From Candidatus Binataceae bacterium (GTDB lineage Bacteria > Desulfobacterota > Binatia > Binatales > Binataceae): a DNA stretch of 64,000 bases. The stretch covers positions 1-64,000 of the forward strand of contig DATJMX010000032.1 in the NCBI GenBank assembly GCA_035508495.1. Reading direction: 5' to 3'. Below, in pieces: positions 36,209-43,507 of this stretch. Within the stretch, counting starts at the first letter, position 1, and each line of letters begins with the position of its first letter. The translations under genes and the position numbers were made by a program. The notes below the pieces were generated by a model that was not told the DNA's origin, did not search any database, and saw only the letters and a list, made by a program, of their open reading frames with translations.

Positions 36209-36233
36209 TCGGAACGAGGAGCGAGGCAGCAAG

Positions 36234-36662
36234 CTATTGGACCTTCAATCCAATCGCTTCCGCCAAAGTTCTCTGACGTTGATCGAAGGTTTCGAAACTG
36301 TCGGCGCCTAGTTCCAGAGCCGCCGCGACGTGGAGAATGTCGAGCGTTCGTACCCCGAGCTTTGTAGTCCAGCGCTCCGCGAGGCGGTGCGATAGTGCGA
36401 AAACTTCCTCGCTCACCGGTAAAATTCCGATTATTCCCGCTCTCGCATCTTCTCGCATGGATGCGTGGACCTTGCGTATTTCGGCTACGGTGGTCTGCTT
36501 GCGGAAGACGTATAGTTGTAGCGCGTGTGTGAACTCCAGGTCGCTGAGCGCGCTCAGCAGTGCGGGGGCGCGAATCGCTTGCATTCGCCTCGTAGCGCGG
36601 GCGTGGTTGCTATCGGGCAGATACAACGAAACGAGAAAACTTGCGTCGAGGTAGCTGCTCAA
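36234..36662 (-). CDS. PIN-domain toxin (VapC-like)
   Basis: 142 residues from a TTG start (36660-36662) that overlaps the antitoxin stop (TTGA). PIN motifs: SSYLDASFLVSLYLPD with the first Asp, ALSDLEFTHAL with Glu, VRTLDILHVAAAL with Asp and DSFETFDQRQR with the last Asp, so the metal site is complete. It should be an RNase neutralised by the Phd-type protein just upstream. Functional by sequence, unlike the decayed copy at 36940-37025. Confidence 0.88.
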   Translation of the reverse strand: MSSYLDASFLVSLYLPDSNHARATRRMQAIRAPALLSALSDLEFTHALQLYVFRKQTTVAEIRKVHASMREDARAGIIGILPVSEEVFALSHRLAERWTTKLGVRTLDILHVAAALELGADSFETFDQRQRTLAEAIGLKVQ

Positions 36663-36898
36663 TAGCGCGAGCGCTCCCGCGCGAGAAGTTCAGCGCCGCT
36701 CGGTTTGATGACTCTCTTCCCGAAGATCGCGCGCGTGCGACCGAGAAAATCAGGCATTTGAGGGACTTCGGGCATGACCGGTTCGAGGCGCGCGATTACT
36801 CGTTTGCGCCGCGTTATTTCGATCGTTTCGCCGCGCTGAAGCCGGCGTTCGATTTCGGGAAAGTTGTAACGCAGATCGCGGATGCTCGCCTTGCCCAT
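36659..36898 (-). CDS. Phd/YefM-type antitoxin
   Basis: 79 residues from ATG 36898. N-terminal dimer/DNA-binding part MGKASIRDLRYNFPEIERRL, then RGETIEITRRKRVIARLEP typical of Phd-YefM proteins; C-terminal tail (MPDFLGRTRAIFGKRVI) binds the toxin. The start codon overlaps a palindrome (36898-36919) that should be its operator. It is immediately followed by, and overlaps, the PIN toxin. Confidence 0.88.
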   Translation of the reverse strand: MGKASIRDLRYNFPEIERRLQRGETIEITRRKRVIARLEPVMPEVPQMPDFLGRTRAIFGKRVIKPSGAELLARERSRY

Positions 36899-36919
36899 GT
36901 GATACATCCTAGCATCACA
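36898..36919. promoter_or_regulatory. Probable operator of the Phd/PIN operon
   Basis: TGTGATAC-ATCCTA-GCATCACA, an inverted repeat matching in 7 of 8 positions, directly at the antitoxin start codon. The same palindrome sits at the same place in the decayed copy (37263-37284). Confidence 0.65.
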
Positions 36920-36939
36920 TTTTGACAGGACAAATGGAG

Positions 36940-37025
36940 CGGCTGCATGCGAGCGGCAACTGCACCCGAGTTGACATCAGCCACGTACAAAGACAGCAGA
37001 AAAACGGTGTCGAGATAGCTGCTTA
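36940..37025 (-). pseudogene. Truncated PIN-toxin remnant
   Basis: Codons for SSYLDTVFLLSLYVADVNSG and AVAARMQ align with the first about 30 residues of the intact toxin (SSYLDASFLVSLYLPDSNHA). Homology stops at 36943, just before the promoter of the intact module. The start codon is now TTA instead of TTG. The rest of the toxin is deleted. Confidence 0.75.
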
Positions 37026-37263
37026 ATCCTGCCGACGATCCCAACCGACCATTGCGGCGTTGCTGACTTTCATCACTTTCTTGCCGTGGATCGAGCGGAG
37101 TCTAGCAAGGAAGTCAGGCAATTTGGGTGCAAGGCGCTTCAACCGTTTGCAGGCGCGCGGTCACTCGATTGCGCCGCGTGATCTCGATTGTCTCGCCCTT
37201 TGCGAGTGGTCGCTCGAATTCGGGGAATCGATAGCGAAGGTCGCGAATACTCGCCGTCTTCAT
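37023..37263 (-). pseudogene. Frameshifted Phd-type antitoxin remnant
   Basis: From ATG 37263 it reads MKTASIRDLRYRFPEFERPL, then KGETIEITRRNRVTARL, closely matching the intact antitoxin, but runs into a stop at 37113. The tail (LPDFLARLRSIHGKKVM) continues in another frame to a stop at 37023. A one-base shift near 37130 explains this. With the remnant toxin it forms a dead duplicate of the adjacent module. Confidence 0.8.
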
Positions 37264-37284
37264 GTGATGCATTCGAGCATCACA
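37263..37284. promoter_or_regulatory. Operator-like palindrome of the decayed module
   Basis: TGTGATGC-ATTCGA-GCATCACA, a perfect 8-bp inverted repeat overlapping the ATG of the frameshifted antitoxin. It may still bind the intact antitoxin. Confidence 0.6.
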
Positions 37285-37362
37285 TTTTTGCGCGACGAAA
37301 GAAAAACGCGCGCGAGGCGTTTTGCCGCGCGCGCGTTTTTTGAATCGCTAATCGAACCGGGC

Positions 37363-38547
37363 TCAGCCGATCTCGTTGCCTACTACCGAGACGAAGCTCA
37401 CGCAGCGGCCGGGGGCGCCGCCGAGGTTGTGCGTCAGGCCAACTTTCGGGTTGTTGATCTGACGCGGGCCTGCTTCGCCGCGCATCTGCAGCCACATCTC
37501 GTACATCATGCGCAGGCCCGAGGCGCCGATCGGATGGCCGAACGACTTCAGCCCGCCGTCCGGATTCACCGGCAGCTTGCCGTCGAGATCGAAGAAGCCT
37601 TCCATCACGTCCTGCCACGCCGTGCCGCGCTTGCTGAAACCGAGATCCTCGCACAGCACGAGCTCGGTCGGAGTGAAGCAATCGTGCACTTCGGCCATGC
37701 TGATCTGCTCGCGCGGATTGGTGATGCCCGCCTGCGAGTATGCATCCTTGGCCGAGGCGACGACTTCGCGGAAGGTCGTGAAGTCGTAGTCGGTCGCGAG
37801 CGGTCCTTCGGCGGGACCCGCCACGAACGATAGCGCCTTCAGATAAATCGGATGCTTCTGATACTTGTGCGCATCCTCGGCGCGCACGACGATCGCCGCC
37901 GCCGAGCCGTCCGACACGCCCGAGCAATCCATGATGCCGAGCGGGTCAGCGATCTTGGGCGAATTCTTGATCGCCTCCATCGAAACTTCCTTCTGGAATT
38001 GCGCCTTGGGATTCTTGGCGCCGTTGCGATGGTTCTTCCATGCGATGCGCGAGAGCACGTCTTTGCCCTTTTCAGCATCGAGGCCGTACTTCTTGAAGTA
38101 CGCGGGCGCCAGCAGCGAGAACGACGCGGGCGCCGTCATGCTGCCCTGCGTCCCATCGTTGGGCGGATTGCTCACGACGAGGCCCGAGTAGCCGGAGTCC
38201 TTGAGCTTCTCGACTCCTATCGCCATCGCGATATCAAACGCGCCCGACGCGACCGCATAGGCGGCCTGGCGCAGCGCTTCGGATCCCGTCGCGCACATAT
38301 TCTCGACGCGAGTGACGGGCTTGTACTGAATCTTGAGCGGCTCCGACAGCGTCAGGCCCGAAACGCCCGAGCCCATCGTGCCGAGCCAGTAGGCGTCGAT
38401 GTCGTTGGGCTGGAGCCCTGCCGAACTCATCGCCTCGTAAGCGGCCTCGCACAGCAAGTCCTCGGGGCCTTTGTCCCAATGCTCACCGAACTTGGTGCAT
38501 CCCATGCCGATGATCGCGACGCGATCTTTGATTCCGCGGCTTGCCAT
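37363..38547 (-). CDS. Thiolase family protein (SCP-x/lipid-transfer type)
   Basis: 394 residues. Nucleophile Cys in ENMCATGSEALRQAAYAV; HDCFTPTELVLCEDLGFS; C-terminal GGLKSFGHPIGASGLRMMYE supplies the catalytic His and LTHNLGGAPG replaces the usual C-x-G site, as in SCP-x thiolases. It should condense or cleave acyl-CoAs. The gene starts 21 bases after the HMG-CoA-synthase-like/DUF35 gene, an association matching archaeal thiolase/HMGCS/DUF35 complexes. Physical partnership is therefore likely. Confidence 0.88.
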   Translation of the reverse strand: MASRGIKDRVAIIGMGCTKFGEHWDKGPEDLLCEAAYEAMSSAGLQPNDIDAYWLGTMGSGVSGLTLSEPLKIQYKPVTRVENMCATGSEALRQAAYAVASGAFDIAMAIGVEKLKDSGYSGLVVSNPPNDGTQGSMTAPASFSLLAPAYFKKYGLDAEKGKDVLSRIAWKNHRNGAKNPKAQFQKEVSMEAIKNSPKIADPLGIMDCSGVSDGSAAAIVVRAEDAHKYQKHPIYLKALSFVAGPAEGPLATDYDFTTFREVVASAKDAYSQAGITNPREQISMAEVHDCFTPTELVLCEDLGFSKRGTAWQDVMEGFFDLDGKLPVNPDGGLKSFGHPIGASGLRMMYEMWLQMRGEAGPRQINNPKVGLTHNLGGAPGRCVSFVSVVGNEIG

Positions 38548-38567
38548 GTGGTGATCCTCCTCGCGCC

Positions 38568-39977
38568 TCAGCGCCTGGGCCGTGCTTTCCAGAAGTAGTT
38601 GTGTACACCGTCGGCAGTAAAGAGCCGCCGGAACGTCATTTCAACTTCGTCGCCAATCGCAACCTTATCGGGCTCGCAGTCGGTCATCTCGCACAGAAAA
38701 CGTCCGCCGCCTTCGAAATCGATCACGACGTTGACGGTCGGCGGATTGAGCGAGAACGCTAGCCGGTCGATCGCATAGGTCGCGATCTTCGCGGTGCGGT
38801 CGGCGAACTCGTACGGTTCCATTTTATTGTACGCCTGACACTTAACACAGACCAGTTGTGGCGGGAGCTGCGGCGTGCCGCACGCGGTGCATCGCGAGCC
38901 GATAAAGCCAAACTTCCACTTCTCCGAGCGCAGCATCGGCGGACCCGCGGGACGATCCGGATCGGGGCGGCGCGGCGGCTCGGTTGGCAGGATCTCGCGC
39001 CACTTGAGATACGTGCCGTAGGTGACGTCGCCCTTCGATTCGACGAGGCGGCCGGTCGAATGAATCGGCTTGAAGCTCGCATTGGCAGGCGTGACGCGGA
39101 ACAGGATCGCATCGGCGCCGTCGGCAACGCTCGCGACGAGAATCAGATCTCCCGGCTTCGCGGCTGGCAGCACCGACGTGAGCATGAGCGCCGGATGCGC
39201 GGCGCCAGTCTGACCAACAGTCAGCGCGAACGTGTCGGTGAGCTTCGATGGGTCGAGTTTCAGTCCGCGAAGGATCTCATCAGCGGCGCGCGGATTGGAT
39301 GCATCGACGATAACTTTTGCGAGATCGCCGGGCGCAACTTTCGCGCGGGCGAGAACATCCTTAATCGCTTGTCCAAGAAGGGGCGAAAGTGTCTGCGTGA
39401 GTGCGAAGCGCTCTTCCCATGAATGACCGAAGCGCTCGCCGGGTGCGCGCCAGTTGTCGAGGTACTCGCGCGTGAACGATGCGCTCGCGACGATCTCGGC
39501 GATTACGTTCTCGCTGCCGAGCACGAACGCGACTGCGCCGTCGCCGCCCTGCTGCTCGGCTTTGCCTTCGGGCGCTGCCAGACGCGAATCGGCGATCGCG
39601 ACAACAGCCTGCGAAGCTCCACCCGCGACCGCGTCGGCCGCTTGCAGGATCGCCGTCATGCCGGCGCGCGTGGAGCCGGTGAGATCGGCGGCGCGAATCT
39701 CCGTGGGAAGTCGTGTTGCAGCGCCGACGATCGCGGCGCTCAGCTTCTCGGCGTAGGGCGGCGTGGTCGATGCGAAGAGCAGCGCTTGCACCGTGCCCTT
39801 GGGCCGCGTTTTGAGCGCATCGCGCACGGCCTCGACCGCCATTGAGACGCTGTCCTCGTCGAACGACGCGACGGCCTTCTCGCCCTTGCCGGGCACGCCG
39901 CCGAGAACCTGTGCGATCGCGGCGCGCTTGAGGCGCCGATACGGGATGTACGAACCGTATGAAACAATTCCAGCCAT
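38568..39977 (-). CDS. HMG-CoA-synthase-like protein fused to DUF35 OB/zinc ribbon
   Basis: 469 residues. The first about 330 are thiolase-fold HMGCS-like (GIVSYGSYIPYRRLKRAAI at the N-terminus). The C-terminal about 130 are a DUF35 rubredoxin-like zinc ribbon (CTACGTPQLPPQLVCVKC) and OB fold. The residue that is the catalytic Cys in archaeal HMG-CoA synthases (FACKAGT) aligns with Thr in GSTRAGM, so synthase chemistry is not expected. Archaeal relatives use DUF35 to bridge thiolase and HMGCS; here bridge and HMGCS are fused, and the thiolase follows directly. A structural or CoA-binding partner of that thiolase is the best guess. Confidence 0.82.
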   Translation of the reverse strand: MAGIVSYGSYIPYRRLKRAAIAQVLGGVPGKGEKAVASFDEDSVSMAVEAVRDALKTRPKGTVQALLFASTTPPYAEKLSAAIVGAATRLPTEIRAADLTGSTRAGMTAILQAADAVAGGASQAVVAIADSRLAAPEGKAEQQGGDGAVAFVLGSENVIAEIVASASFTREYLDNWRAPGERFGHSWEERFALTQTLSPLLGQAIKDVLARAKVAPGDLAKVIVDASNPRAADEILRGLKLDPSKLTDTFALTVGQTGAAHPALMLTSVLPAAKPGDLILVASVADGADAILFRVTPANASFKPIHSTGRLVESKGDVTYGTYLKWREILPTEPPRRPDPDRPAGPPMLRSEKWKFGFIGSRCTACGTPQLPPQLVCVKCQAYNKMEPYEFADRTAKIATYAIDRLAFSLNPPTVNVVIDFEGGGRFLCEMTDCEPDKVAIGDEVEMTFRRLFTADGVHNYFWKARPRR

Positions 39978-40170
39978 GGGCGCATTAAAAGCCGACTATG
40001 GACGCCGGGTCAAACGAAAGCGGGCACTCACGAGCGGGACTTGGCGTGCTGGCTCAAATGCACGGAGTATCTTTTCGGTGATTTTTTAGCCTGACAGAAG
40101 ATGCGTTCCCTTGGCGCACAGAAACGTGTAATATCTGGTCTTCACGCTCGGAACGCATTTCCTTCTCTAA

Positions 40171-40194
40171 GCCCGGGAATTGGCCCGGGTTTTC
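40171..40194 (+). promoter_or_regulatory. Hairpin with U-tract in the leader of the RRM gene
   Basis: CCCGGG-AATTGG-CCCGGG followed by TTTTCT, ending about 45 bases before the RRM-protein ATG. It looks like a terminator, so it either ends an upstream transcript or attenuates the RRM gene; the latter would give autoregulation by RNA binding. Confidence 0.5.
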
Positions 40195-40236
40195 TGGTCG
40201 AGAGCTTCCTGGCAATTAAATGAACGGAGGGCACGT

Positions 40237-40587
40237 ATGCCCAGCAAGTTGTACGTAGGCAATTTGGCCTACTCGGTAACCAGTGACGAGCTCGAAGAGG
40301 TTTTCTCTCAGGCGGGCCAGGTGACGAGCGCCGCAGTCGTCAGCGACAAGTTCTCGGGTCAGTCCAAGGGATTCGGATTCGTCGAGATGGGGAGTGCGGA
40401 CGAGGCGCAGAAAGCCATTCAGATGTTCAATGAAACAGAGCTGAAGGGCCGTAATATGCGCGTCAGCGAGGCCAAGCCTCGCGAGCCGGGCTTCGGCGGC
40501 GGCGGTGGTGGAGGCGGCGGTGGCGGTCGTCGTGGTGGCGGCGGTGGTGGCGGCGGCGGCGAGCGCCGTGGCGGGAATCGCTGGTAA
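40237..40587 (+). CDS. RRM-domain RNA-binding protein, glycine-rich tail
   Basis: 116 residues from ATG 40237 (GGAGGG seven bases upstream). One RRM: RNP-2 KLYVGNLAYSVT, RNP-1 SKGFGFVEM with both aromatic residues. The C-terminal 35 residues are almost pure Gly/Arg (RRGGGGG repeats), like cold-inducible Rbp proteins of cyanobacteria and proteobacteria. It binds single-stranded RNA, perhaps as a cold-shock chaperone. Monocistronic with a terminator. Confidence 0.93.
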   Translation: MPSKLYVGNLAYSVTSDELEEVFSQAGQVTSAAVVSDKFSGQSKGFGFVEMGSADEAQKAIQMFNETELKGRNMRVSEAKPREPGFGGGGGGGGGGGRRGGGGGGGGGERRGGNRW

Positions 40588-40601
40588 TCGAACCTGATAT
40601 C

Positions 40602-40640
40602 CCGGGCGGGAGTTCCTCCCGCCCGGCTTTAATAAATAAG
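40602..40640 (+). terminator. Intrinsic terminator of the RRM gene
   Basis: CCGGGCGGGAG-TTC-CTCCCGCCCGG, an 11-bp perfect stem followed by CTTTAATAAATAA, 14 bases after the stop. Confidence 0.85.
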
Positions 40641-40705
40641 AATTCGAATCCGAAGCGCTCGGCGCCGGAAGAATTTGCTGGTCGGGAAATTTCGACTTGC
40701 TTCGT

Positions 40706-40850
40706 AGAAAAAAGCGAAGCGGGTCGGAAGGGGGAGGACCGACCCGCTTCAATGGGGAATCCGGATGCGGAATGCTGTCGCGGATTCCGAAGGCTGAGAA
40801 CCGTAACAGTGTCTTCAGCAAACCTCGCGCCAGCCACTCGTTCTAAATGA
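40706..40850 (-). ncRNA. Candidate small RNA on the minus strand
   Basis: Read on the minus strand, two hairpins lie in tandem: GGAATCCG/CGGATTCC (40756-40788) and then GAAGCGGGTCGG/CCGACCCGCTTC (40716-40750), the latter followed directly by a run of T (minus strand, 40708-40713). No protein gene on the minus strand lies upstream before the one ending at 41468. The stretch 40588-41031 (444 bases) contains no other gene I can support. The right-hand boundary is a guess. Confidence 0.4.
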
Positions 40851-41031
40851 AATCATTACTTTCTGCGGATTATTTCTCGCCCGCGCGCCTCAAACCCTGA
40901 AAGCGACGATAAATATTCCGTGAATTTCTTCCATTGTTCACACTCGGCTTAGGCCGAACGCGTGGAACTGCCCCCTTGGCACATCGGATGCTCTCCCTCT
41001 TGGCTCGACGAGATGAGCTGGAGGGCCATCG

Positions 41032-41421
41032 ATGGATTCCAGGAAATACAGTTCTTTAGTCACGGCATCAGTCGGAGCGTTGATGCTTTCGATGATTTCG
41101 ATCTCTGCGGCCGCGTGCGCGCCGCAGACTTCTTCGATCGACAACAGCCCGACCTACAGCGCCACGCAGCCGACCGATCCAGGGGGCGCCGGTATTCGGA
41201 CCCAGGCGCAGATTAATAACGATACCGAGTACGTCGTCGATGGCGACGGCTATCCGATGTTGTGCGATCCAAACGGCGAGCAGTGCCGCAGCAATCCGGC
41301 CTACGATGCGTTCCGGTATCGCACCTTTGCCTACAACCAGCTTCCCCAGAATGGCGTCGCGCAGACCGGCGTGAACTTTCAACCGGCGCCTGTCGTTCCG
41401 ATCTTCAGCGTTTCGTTTTAG
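41032..41421 (+). CDS. Small lipoprotein of unknown function
   Basis: 129 residues. The signal sequence has a hydrophobic core SVGALMLSMISISAAAC with a lipobox-like end (AAAC), so likely lipid-anchored. The mature part is polar: PTYSATQPTDPGGAGIRTQA, and VDGDGYPMLCDPNGEQCRSN with two cysteines that may pair. No known domain. Monocistronic, with a bidirectional terminator after it. Confidence 0.7.
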   Translation: MDSRKYSSLVTASVGALMLSMISISAAACAPQTSSIDNSPTYSATQPTDPGGAGIRTQAQINNDTEYVVDGDGYPMLCDPNGEQCRSNPAYDAFRYRTFAYNQLPQNGVAQTGVNFQPAPVVPIFSVSF

Positions 41422-41439
41422 CGGCTGACGATAAATTTA

Positions 41440-41470
41440 GGGGGACGCGCGTCTGCGTCCCCCCTTTTTA
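41440..41470. terminator. Bidirectional terminator
   Basis: GGGGGACGC / GCGTCCCCC stem with a 6-base loop and T-tract, between the convergent genes ending at 41421 and 41468. Confidence 0.85.
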
Positions 41471-42256
41471 TTCCAGTTTGACCAGGAGTCCGCGCGAGCG
41501 AGCCGACTCGAAGATGCTCCGGAAAAAAACCACCGCGAGCGCGAAGTACGCCACGTTGAGGCCCATCGCCCACCAGAAATGCATCGGCGAGAAGCCTCCG
41601 CCCGCGAGCGTCTGCCGCATGCCCTCGAACGCATGCGTCGTCGGCAGCATCCACGCGATCGGCTGTAACGACTTAGGCAGCGCCTTGACCGGGTAGAACA
41701 CGCACGAGAGCGGCAGCAGCAGGGCCGCCGAGCTCCACGCGAGCCCCTGCACCTTCGTCGTGTAACGGAAAATAATTCCCGTTATCGCTATTCCCAGCGC
41801 GAACGCGAACAATATCAGGCACGCCATGTACGGCACGAACGATGGCAGGATCGGGAAGATATCGAACGAGTATGCGATCCACGCGACGATCGCCGCCGCG
41901 AGCAGGCTGATTCCCGCCTTGATGAAGTTCACGAACAACAGTCCCGCCATGTACTCGCCCACCGTCAGCGGCGTCGAGAACAGATTGATCAAGTTGCGCG
42001 CCCATAGCTCGTCGAGAAAGCCCACCGCCATGTCACGCTGGAACGCGTAGAACATCCCCCACATGATTACGGCCGCCAGCAGGAAGCTGGCGATGCCCGT
42101 GCCGGGCTTGCCGTCCTGGCGGATATAAATGGTGAAGAAGCCCCACACGATTATGTCGAGCACGGGCCAGTAAACGAGGTCCGTCAGGCGATCGAAATTG
42201 CGCCGCGCCTCGTACGTATGGCGCATCACGACGCCCTGGATTCGATTCAGCTTCAT
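41468..42256 (-). CDS. ABC-2 type transporter permease
   Basis: 262 residues with six hydrophobic segments, for example LLFVNFIKAGISLLAAAIVA and CLILFAFALGIAITGIIF, and a long amphipathic N-terminus (IQGVVMRHTYEARRNFDRL). ABC-2 permeases export polysaccharides, lipids or drugs as dimers. ATG overlaps the ATPase stop (ATGA), so it pairs with that gene. Confidence 0.87.
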   Translation of the reverse strand: MKLNRIQGVVMRHTYEARRNFDRLTDLVYWPVLDIIVWGFFTIYIRQDGKPGTGIASFLLAAVIMWGMFYAFQRDMAVGFLDELWARNLINLFSTPLTVGEYMAGLLFVNFIKAGISLLAAAIVAWIAYSFDIFPILPSFVPYMACLILFAFALGIAITGIIFRYTTKVQGLAWSSAALLLPLSCVFYPVKALPKSLQPIAWMLPTTHAFEGMRQTLAGGGFSPMHFWWAMGLNVAYFALAVVFFRSIFESARSRGLLVKLE

Positions 42257-42993
42257 TGCTCAGCTCCTCTCGCCACGCGCAGGAAGACTTCTTCGAGCGC
42301 CGGCTCCTCACGTTCGTCGGCCAGGATCGCGCGCGTCACTTCGATCGGGCTGCCGCTCGCGATCACTTGCCCCTTGTGCATGAACACGACGCGGTCGCAC
42401 ATCCGCTCGACCTCGGACATGTTGTGCGAGGTGTAAAGAATCGTCATCCCGTTCTCGCGCTGCATCTTGATCAGGACATCTTTGACCTTCCACGAGATCT
42501 CAGGGTCGAGGTACGCCGTCGGCTCGTCGAGCAAAAGCAGGCGCGGATCGTTCATCAACGCCTTGCAGAGGCCGACGCGCGTATTCTCTCCCGACGAGAG
42601 CCGCGCTAACGGCTTGTCCGCGAGCCGCTCGATATCGAACAGCGCGAGCAGCTCGGCGAGTTTGTGCTCCGAATTCGCAACGCCGTAGATCTTCGCGAAC
42701 ACGCGCAGGTTCTCCATCACCGTGAGCCGGTAGGGAAACGCGACGTACGGCGAGGTGAAGTTCATGAGCTGCAGGATCTCCTCGCGATTCTCGGCGAACG
42801 GCATCCCGAAGATGCGAATATCGCCCGCCGACGGCGTGACCATCCCGAGGATCATGTGAATCGTGGTGGTTTTGCCGGCGCCATTGGGTCCAAGCAGGCC
42901 GACGATCTCACCCTGCTCGACGCCGAACGACACGTGGTCAACCGCAGTGAAATCGCCAAATTGCTTGGTCAACTTGTTAATCTCGACGAGCAT
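42253..42993 (-). CDS. ABC transporter ATP-binding protein
   Basis: 246 residues from ATG 42993. Walker A GPNGAGKTT, signature RLSSGENTRVGLCKAL (LSSGE instead of LSGGQ), Walker B LLLLDEPTAYLDPE, H-loop ILYTSHNMSEVERM. Together with the permease it makes an ABC-2 exporter of unknown substrate. A terminator hairpin and a 25-codon peptide gene lie just upstream on the same strand (43033-43178), so expression may be attenuated. Confidence 0.93.
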   Translation of the reverse strand: MLVEINKLTKQFGDFTAVDHVSFGVEQGEIVGLLGPNGAGKTTTIHMILGMVTPSAGDIRIFGMPFAENREEILQLMNFTSPYVAFPYRLTVMENLRVFAKIYGVANSEHKLAELLALFDIERLADKPLARLSSGENTRVGLCKALMNDPRLLLLDEPTAYLDPEISWKVKDVLIKMQRENGMTILYTSHNMSEVERMCDRVVFMHKGQVIASGSPIEVTRAILADEREEPALEEVFLRVARGAEQ

Positions 42994-43032
42994 TTCAGTC
43001 TCTCCCTCCAACCCTCGTGGGGCGCCGAGCAC

Positions 43033-43072
43033 AAAAAAGCGGCCACCGATGCTTTCCGCACCAGTGGCCGCT
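43033..43072 (-). terminator. Minus-strand terminator upstream of the ABC ATPase
   Basis: On the minus strand: AGCGGCCAC, 17-base loop, GTGGCCGCT then six T. It is 40 bases upstream of the ATPase start and 29 bases downstream of a tiny open reading frame, so it ends that gene's transcript or acts as an attenuator. Confidence 0.8.
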
Positions 43073-43100
43073 CAAAGAAATCGTCAGTTGTGAGTTCTAC

Positions 43101-43178
43101 CTAATGATCGTGCAACACCCCTGACGCGCAGCCACGTGGCACCCGCGCGTTATTCGGTATGGCTTGGCGAACGATCAT
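43101..43178 (-). CDS. Candidate 25-residue peptide gene with Cys/His C-terminus
   Basis: ATG at 43178, TAG ending at 43101; GGAG sits 6 to 9 bases before the start. The product is short and basic, ending RVPRGCASGVLHDH. Cys17 with His23, Asp24 and His25 form a compact set of possible metal ligands. A strong terminator follows 29 bases after the stop. Alternatives: a leader peptide controlling the ABC genes, a RiPP-like precursor, or chance. It partly overlaps nothing real on the plus strand apart from the P-II upstream region. Confidence 0.4.
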   Translation of the reverse strand: MIVRQAIPNNARVPRGCASGVLHDH

Positions 43179-43298
43179 CAGTTTCTCCAGGGAACGTTGC
43201 ACCGTAGCACATCGACAATCGAAATGGGAGAGCCTCAAAGCGCCCGGCGTATCCAGCGGCGAGTGCTCTACATGGGTCTCAGTAGTAATCTTGTCAGT

Positions 43299-43484
43299 AT
43301 GAAAAAAGTTGAGGCGATCTTCCGCGAAAGCAAACTTGCCGGAGTACGTGACGCCTTGATCAAGCTCGGCGTCGGCGATATTTCTGTGGAACCGCGCTCA
43401 CCAAAAGTGAAGATCGGCGTTATCGTCGCGGACGAGATCGCTCCGCGCGTCGTGAGCACGATCGAATCCGCGGCCCGCGCGTAG
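43299..43484 (+). CDS. Miniature P-II-like protein lacking the T-loop
   Basis: 61 residues from ATG 43299: MKKVEAIFRESKLAGVRDAL and VKIGVIVADEIAPRVVSTIE match the first and third structural segments of nitrogen-regulatory P-II (MKKVEAIIKPFKLEEVREAL and VKIEVVVADD). Between them, where P-II has a 25-residue T-loop region carrying the uridylylation Tyr, only VEPRSP remains, and the C-terminal strand is absent. It could still form a trimeric core but cannot contact GlnD or AmtB in the normal way. An upstream ATG (43272) would add nine residues. Followed by a small unknown gene. Confidence 0.65.
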   Translation: MKKVEAIFRESKLAGVRDALIKLGVGDISVEPRSPKVKIGVIVADEIAPRVVSTIESAARA

Positions 43485-43507
43485 TCCCAATCCGCAACTC
43501 AACCAAA

